Origin: Prosopocoilus inquinatus
Taxonomy: Eukaryota > Arthropoda > Insecta > Coleoptera > Lucanidae
Length of the DNA: 64,000 nucleotides
Direction of reading: 5' to 3'
Assembly: GCA_036172665.1 (NCBI GenBank)
Contig: CM069879.1
Coordinates: forward strand, 21,677,924 to 21,741,923
Position 1 is the first letter of the stretch, and each line of letters opens with the position of its first letter. A program made the position numbers and the translations under genes. Shown in pieces: positions 59,246 to 64,000 of this stretch. The notes below the pieces were generated by a model, which was not told where the DNA came from, did not search any database, and worked only from the letters and a program-made list of their open reading frames with translations.

Positions 59246-60107
59246 TTAGGCTGGCTCCACACTCATAAATCGAAAACAAACTTTTTTTTCAGTTTTTCAA
59301 TATTTTTAATAGAAACAAGCACAAAGCAACACACTGATAGCGCAAAACAAAAAGCAGTTTAAATCAGGCCGAAATATGTGCACGTCTTTACTGAAACCGT
59401 TTTGACGTTGCATCACTCAGATTTTATTTGTTGTTTTGTACGATTAATTTATGTATTCCTATTATTTAGAGATTGCTTTTTGTTTGTTTCATAATGCAGT
59501 AAAACGTCTTGCCCGGAAATGTTTTGTTCCATTAAGGCCAATGCAGACTGGATCGGGCTGCGTCGCCTTGCAAAGATGCGCGCGAAGGCGATCGTTTTTA
59601 TACCGTGCCTTCAATTGAATTCCTCATTAAAGTGGGCTATGATTTCATTGTTTTTTTTTCTTCTAAGATTTGCACATTTGTTCAATTATTTAACAAGCCG
59701 AACGTGTCGTTTCAGTGCACGGTGTACGCTGCCGTGCCGAGTCGACCGGTCCGAGTCGATTCAGTGCGCGTGCTGCTTAGATGATCAGAGGATCATTTTT
59801 GCAATGCGATGCGATGCAGCCTGGTAGTCTGTGTTGGCCTATAGTGCGCGGCTAAACAACATATTTTACGTTGCAGCAAAACATTTTGTTCAAAAACGTT
59901 TTTACTTCATGAGTGGATGGATGATATACAGGTGACCCAGACCTCTATAATTCTCATATTCCAGATATCGTCTGAATTTTTCTTTTTAATAATAGGAGCG
60001 CTTCTATTGCACATTTTAAAATTACGTTCGTTTATGTGCAAGGTGTCCAAATATTATAAAAATATCAAAGTTATGTTGTGTTTTTTTTTTTTTTAAATAT
60101 ATAGAAG
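59246..60107. other. Intergenic DNA outside the solo transposon end
   Basis: Apart from the 59600 remnant, 59700-59830 is GC-richer (GTGCACGGTGTACGC, CGGTCCGAGTCGA). No gene recognised. Confidence 0.4.
59600..59690 (+). mobile_element. Solo left end of the 11.1-kb Tc1/mariner-type element
   Basis: About 75 bases starting ATACCGTGCCTTCAATTGAA match the left end of the element at 11094, including the T-rich stretch and TAAGATTTGCA that follow it. The similarity fades by about 59690, no matching right end was found nearby, and the expected TA duplication is absent, so this is a truncated copy. Confidence 0.75.
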
Positions 60108-61508
60108 TAGTGTCCGACCGATATTCGATTTCGATTTCGGCCACAATTTCGTGGTTCGGTCAAAGTTTCGGTTTGGGCCAAAAAAACAGCCGTACCTTTT
60201 AACAGTGCGTAAATGTCAATTTTGACAGTGAATGAAAGCTGTATTAACTCATATTTGACCGCATATTTGAAATATGACCGATCCCAATTCAAAAGCTGAT
60301 TCAAAATTCCCCAGTTTGAGAAGGCAGACCGTAATATTAACGCAATCTTTACCACAAAATTTCAAATTATAAAGTGAAGTTGCTTTGCACAACGTGAAAT
60401 CTCTAAAAGATTTTCATTCTGACCTAAATTCAATTTTAATAAGATACATATTTGAATTTTGTCTGTGAGCTACAGCTGAAAAAAAAAATCTCTTTTGTAA
60501 ATTTCTAAAATATGGCACAGACGAAAAATTTTAAATTGTTTTGTCTTACAATATAAGTTTGTTTGATGTCAGATATTAATAAATAAAATCAACTTAAAAT
60601 TGTTTTTATTTTTGTCTTACAATTTAAATTTATTTAATTTCGGTTATTATTAGGTTGTTCGGAAAAAATGTCGTTTTTTTCCAATTTAGAATCCTTGTAT
60701 TAAACGAAATATATTAATTTTGTTAATAATATTAATTATATTAATTAAAAACGATCCAAAACGATCTTTGTTAACGACTAAAAACGACACTTGTCGAAGA
60801 TTAAGCCACTGTTTATACCAGTAGGGATTCTTAAAAGAATCCATACTTCTTCATAAATCATGATTTGTCACAGAAAACGATTGTGACGGGGAGTTTGGAG
60901 TAATTTTGTACAAACGTTCAAGGTGTTTAGGTTGAGATTCATTTAAGTTATGTGAAATTTATGTAGAACGTTTAATAATCGTACTACGACCTCTTAAGTG
61001 GCACCAAATGGTGGAATTGAATGCACCCAACTCGTCTGAGAATCGATATGTTGCAGTAACTATATTTCCTTTAATGAACTGCAAAAAAAAATTGGTTAAT
61101 CTTTAAAGGGCAACCCGAGGTACGACTTTACGAATTCATGTTGGGCCTGTCTTAACATTAGGAGACTCTTTGTCTTCTTCTCACAGATATTCTAAGCCAC
61201 TTGTGCAGCCACTTTCCTTCTTAAACTCGTATAACAATAGGTTCACGAATTCGCTTTTTTGGTTATTCTTCGTGAGAACACATAATTAAGTACGGGTTAA
61301 CATTTGCATAGTATATTGTTTATAGAAGTGCACTCTTCAATTTTCAAATAAAAAATTATATCTCGCTACCTCCGAAATATGAATTAGTTGATAAAGAAAA
61401 AAATAACTTCCTTCGAATAAGATTCGGTTTCGGTTTCGGCCGAAACTGAGGCTTTGGCCGAAATTCGGTTTCGGTTTCGGCGAGAAAATCGGTTTCGGTC
61501 GAACACTA
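60108..61508. mobile_element. hAT-type non-autonomous element
   Basis: The ends TAGTGTCCGACCGA and (inverted) TAGTGTTCGACCGA are followed by long runs of TTTCGG/CCGAAA iterations. Flanks TATAGAAG (60100-60107) and CATAGAAG (61509-61516) form an 8-bp duplication with one mismatch. No transposase frame is present. A TTAGGTTGTTCGGAAAA stretch near 60652 resembles a mariner end but has no partner. Confidence 0.75.
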
Positions 61509-61516
61509 CATAGAAG

Positions 61517-62149
61517 CAGCACATTTTGATTTCTTATTTGAATTCCACACTAAGTTGTGCCTTAAAGTCACTTGAGTCACGTGCGTTAATTTTTTTCAGT
61601 AAATTCTCAAATGCAGATTTTTTTTCAGTCAATGTCCGAGGTTGTGTTGTTTCAATGCTTGCTACGGTTTTTTTGAATATTGAAGAAGTAACGAGAACTT
61701 CATTTTTTCACACAGAACATCCTGTAAATTTCGACACCATTCTACAGCGTTTTTGACAAGCTTTTCAGTGATATACGGTTTGTAGGGTTTAATTCGTTAT
61801 TGAGAAAATTGTAATTTGTAGATGTTAAGTTTGCGTTAAGTTGATGTCTTGTTTGACACGTTTCTTTTTGTTTAACCCTCGTATTCAACACGACAAAAAT
61901 TCCGCCTTTCCCTTCTTCCCTTTCTGGTGACATAATTAATTAATTGAGTATAATTTTTTTGTATTGATTCGTTCGCGAGTTGATAACGCGTTATTTTTTT
62001 CGTGGGGTGGGGAGGGGGGCATTAATCATACGCTCAAGTAAATTCCGACAAACAAATGTTGTTGGAAAAGTACAATAAATTTTATTTACCTTCTTTTAAA
62101 GAATATATATCAATTTATTCTTTACGGTCCGTTGCATTTATCTTTCGTA
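61517..62149. other. DNA upstream of the semaphorin-like exon
   Basis: AT-rich, with a GGGGTGGGGAGGGGGG run near 62002. Probably intron if an untranslated first exon lies upstream; no promoter could be placed. Confidence 0.35.
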
Positions 62150-62171
62150 ATTGTGTGTGTGTCCGTTGCAG
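62150..62171 (+). promoter_or_regulatory. 3' splice site of the leader exon
   Basis: A TGTGTGTGTCCGTTGCAG tract gives a plausible UG/pyrimidine-rich acceptor ending in CAG at 62171. It implies an untranslated first exon further upstream, inside or left of the window. That first exon was not identified. The leader just after it is rich in GTCGTCGTC-type triplets. Confidence 0.5.
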
Positions 62172-62545
62172 GTTGCGGGCGCTGCCGTCGCCATCGTCGT
62201 CGTCGTGGTGGGGAGGATCAGCTGGCACAGGCGTCGCGACGTACCGCTACCAGTGAACGTCAGGCGTCGGTGTGCATCACGTCGCCTCCGTATCGATTTC
62301 GGACAGAATCCTTGGACTTGATGTGTGTGAACAGAGTGCTTTCCTGATCTGTGATGAGCGCTACTTTTTTCCTTCGGGTTTTCCATGCTTTTTTCAAGTG
62401 AAGTGCTTTTCCTCTGACATGGTTTGCTAGTGGTAGGACGTCGCTGACATGAAGAGTTTTGTTGTGATTGCAGCCGCGTGCGCTATTTCCGCGTGCTTTG
62501 CGGCCTGGCAGGAAAACGTACGGCCGAAGATGTATGTTCAATTAG
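62172..62545 (+). CDS. Sema2a: Semaphorin-2A-like gene: 5'UTR end plus first coding exon (partial gene)
   Basis: The coding part is 62449-62545 (32 codons plus one base). It begins with Met-Lys, a hydrophobic Ala/Cys/Val-rich stretch typical of a signal peptide, and a likely cleavage after CFA or FAA. It then continues WQENVRPKMYVQL, which I recognise as the mature N-terminus of insect secreted class-2 semaphorins, just before the sema domain. The exon ends at a good donor (TTAG|GTAAG, phase 1) and is preceded by a TG/pyrimidine-rich tract and CAG acceptor at 62170-62171. Family knowledge: Sema2a is a secreted axon-guidance ligand for plexin B. No later exon (sema propeller, PSI, Ig) is in the window, so the next intron is over 1.4 kb. 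This start has G at -3 and is the only ATG leading into a signal peptide. The match is from memory; another secreted semaphorin is the main alternative. Confidence 0.72.
62321..62430 (+). promoter_or_regulatory. Four upstream ORFs in the semaphorin-like leader
   Basis: Between the acceptor and the main ATG there are four short uORFs: 62321-62347 (8 codons plus stop), 62354-62401 (15 plus stop), 62385-62417 (10 plus stop, overlapping the previous one in another frame) and 62419-62430 (3 plus stop). The last ends 18 bases before the main ATG at 62449. All would be met first by a scanning ribosome if the exon starts at 62172, so they could lower or condition translation. The uORFs are seen directly; the regulatory effect is inferred. 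Confidence 0.5.
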
Positions 62546-63180
62546 GTAAGAAACTTTCAAGTTTTCCCAAAGTACAAATTGTTTCATACTAAAAAAAAAT
62601 ATTTATATTTTTTTGGGTTGAAGTACAAAAACTCGTGCTGTGTATTCAGGACCACCAATAAATAATCTCGGACGTGATCAAACTCATTTATGACCATCGA
62701 TGGCAACAAAACCATTTGTTTTCTTTTTTATTTTCAATGTAACATTCTTCTTGAACTGCTTGGTTTTTACACATACAAAAAAAATCTGATATGAGTAGGT
62801 AGTTTTTTGTAATGAGAAAAGAGAAACCGAGTAGGTATTTCAAGCATCAATATCTGATTATACATGCCTGTGACTTCCCGTTTCTTATAACTTATAAGAA
62901 ATGAGGCTGCATTTATCAGGTACTATTTTTTAGTAATCAAAACATGTTGCGTTTAAAAGCCTATTTTACAGTATCATGTAAAATTAAACCATCAATTTTT
63001 AGGATAGCGTAAAACAATAAAACAAATCGTCCTGCCATACAATCGTACACAGAAATTGATGCATATTAGTGTCCGTTTCATAAAGTGTTTTTGCTGATAT
63101 TTCTGTTGGTACTATTTACTCGTAGCATAAATTAGTATAATGTATACGTTATTGCAAATATAAAGCTGAAATTAAGAAGC
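62546..63180 (+). other. Start of intron downstream of the semaphorin-like exon
   Basis: The donor GTAAG at 62546-62550 opens an AT-rich stretch with no recognisable exon or repeat. No coding similarity was seen in any frame. Confidence 0.5.
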
Positions 63181-63199
63181 AAAACCTCATTTTCATGAT

Positions 63200-63370
63200 G
63201 ATAGTTGCTGTCACCAAAGCAATTATTACTGTCGTATAAAGCAACTATCACAGAAACTATCACGAAAGTTCTGTCACGATAGGTTGATATCGATTGTCGA
63301 GGTATTTACACGATGAGTTTCTGTGATAGTTGCTGTAATAAATAGCATCATAACGAGTATCATCGTGAAA
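63200..63370. repeat. Inverted-repeat cluster around GCAACTATCACAGAAACT
   Basis: GCAACTATCACAGAAACTATC (63242 on) is mirrored by GAGTTTCTGTGATAGTTGC near 63315-63333. A partial extra copy, GATAGTTGCTG, is at 63200. Probably a decayed MITE. Confidence 0.6.
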
Positions 63371-64000
63371 TAAAGATTTAAAATTTGAGAGTTTAAAATC
63401 ATACGCATTACATACATTCCAACTTAAAAAATAAATAAATAATGAACGTGTAATTCTACAGCAATTTGACCTTGAAAATAGTTCTGTTTTGTCAGTATCA
63501 CTCTTTACACTGGATCAATCAATCATTAGACATATTTCTTCCAGCTTATAAGTTTTAGCTTTCCAAATAATTGATTTATACTTCGTCTCCAATTCACTTC
63601 TACATTTTCTTAATTGCACTGATATCTAATTCAATTATAATTTTAAGTCGATCCGTTTCGTTTTATTTTAAGAACATTCAAGATCTAATGTTTTTTTTAT
63701 TTATTTAAAAAAAATGGGTCCTTAAAAAACTGTTGAAGTTTAAAAACTATACTTTTGGAATTGGAGTAAATTTTAAATTATTATCAAAAATATCGGGCTA
63801 GCGGTCAATAAAAGATTTTTATTTTTGTGCTGAGCTTTCGGTAACCTTTATTGCCTTCATCAGACTCAAAAGCAAGGGTTCCCGTGATTGAATTACATTC
63901 AAATAAAATAACTTATTTTTTTTGTTAAAATGACATATAAATATAAAGTACAAGATTTGAAAGTATTTGTCGAAAAAGTGAATTTTATTTATTTTCAAGG
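63371..64000. other. Right-edge AT-rich DNA
   Basis: Apart from the hammerhead-like core at 63834-63863, nothing was recognised. It lies within the presumed intron of the semaphorin-like gene. Confidence 0.4.
63834..63863 (-). ncRNA. Hammerhead-ribozyme-like core (candidate)
   Basis: The minus strand reads CTGATGA, an extra A, GGCAAT / GTTACC (6-bp stem with one C-A mismatch) and GAAAGCTC. CTGATGA is the exact consensus core. The surrounding element may continue beyond the right edge of the window. Confidence 0.3.

Noticed and set aside
60652..60690. mariner-like terminal sequence TTAGGTTGTTCGGAAAA
   Set aside because: No inverted partner, TA duplication or transposase nearby; too short to call.
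62132..62347. Arg-rich frames over the semaphorin-like leader
   Set aside because: They result from GTCGTCGTC triplet runs spanning the splice acceptor; the signal-peptide frame is the credible one.
1..64000. tRNA, rRNA or snRNA genes
   Set aside because: No A/B-box tRNA pattern, rRNA-like block or snRNA core was seen on reading both strands.

Overview
The window is AT-rich nuclear DNA from an arthropod, most likely an insect. Three things point there: the one host exon I recognise looks like the signal-peptide exon of an insect semaphorin-2A-type gene, GT-AG splice signals surround it, and the transposon mix (Tc1/mariner, hAT, PIF/Harbinger, piggyBac-like, MULE/foldback, Ty3/gypsy, non-LTR) is typical of insect intergenic DNA. 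No bacterial operons, tRNA, rRNA or CRISPR arrays were seen. I cannot name the species; a TE-rich beetle would fit.

Layout. 1-9.6 kb: small palindromic MITEs (1.62-1.74, 1.90-2.15), a ~155-bp tandem repeat (2.23-2.72), a 357-bp tandem duplication (5.04-5.94) and a satellite of ~112-bp monomers with an alternating dimer pattern (7.71-8.69). 9.5-12.4 kb: a perfect 88-bp-arm hairpin, a TA-flanked MITE, and an almost complete but broken Tc1/mariner-type transposon (11.09-12.37) whose left end recurs at 59.6 kb. 14.1-22.5 kb: a foldback element with a 10-bp target duplication, a piggyBac-like TTAA-flanked composite enclosing non-LTR fragments, a second non-LTR fragment split by a hAT MITE, and a long-TIR element. 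23.4-25.7 kb: a degenerate complex satellite. 28.4-30.6 kb: a Harbinger-like element carrying a nested hAT element with a perfect 8-bp duplication. 33.5-37.1 kb: a ~270-bp repeat array interrupted by an element whose ends are built from iterated GCCGTCG motifs. 37.7-38.2 kb: interleaved inverted repeats. 41.9-49 kb: MITEs and an LTR/primer-binding-site remnant. 50.0-53.3 kb: a dead Ty3/gypsy element whose catalytic landmarks are still readable, followed by a foldback repeat. 56-61.5 kb: a near-palindromic MITE, a 2.1-kb PIF/Harbinger-like element with another element inside it, and a 1.4-kb hAT element.

The only host gene with good support starts at the right edge. An exon from about 62172 to 62545 (+ strand) carries a short-uORF-rich leader, then ATG at 62449, a signal peptide and a splice donor. 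Everything to its left is best read as upstream intergenic or first-intron DNA. Nothing here forms an operon or a multi-gene pathway.

The most unusual signals are four hairpin-associated motifs resembling hammerhead-ribozyme cores (35.96, 37.75, 53.41 and 63.83 kb), all at inverted repeats or near the window edge; the perfect 88-bp hairpin; a pair of adjacent hairpins with identical CACA loops; a dimeric higher-order satellite; and a pre-miRNA-like hairpin at 40.64 kb. All similarities were judged by eye.
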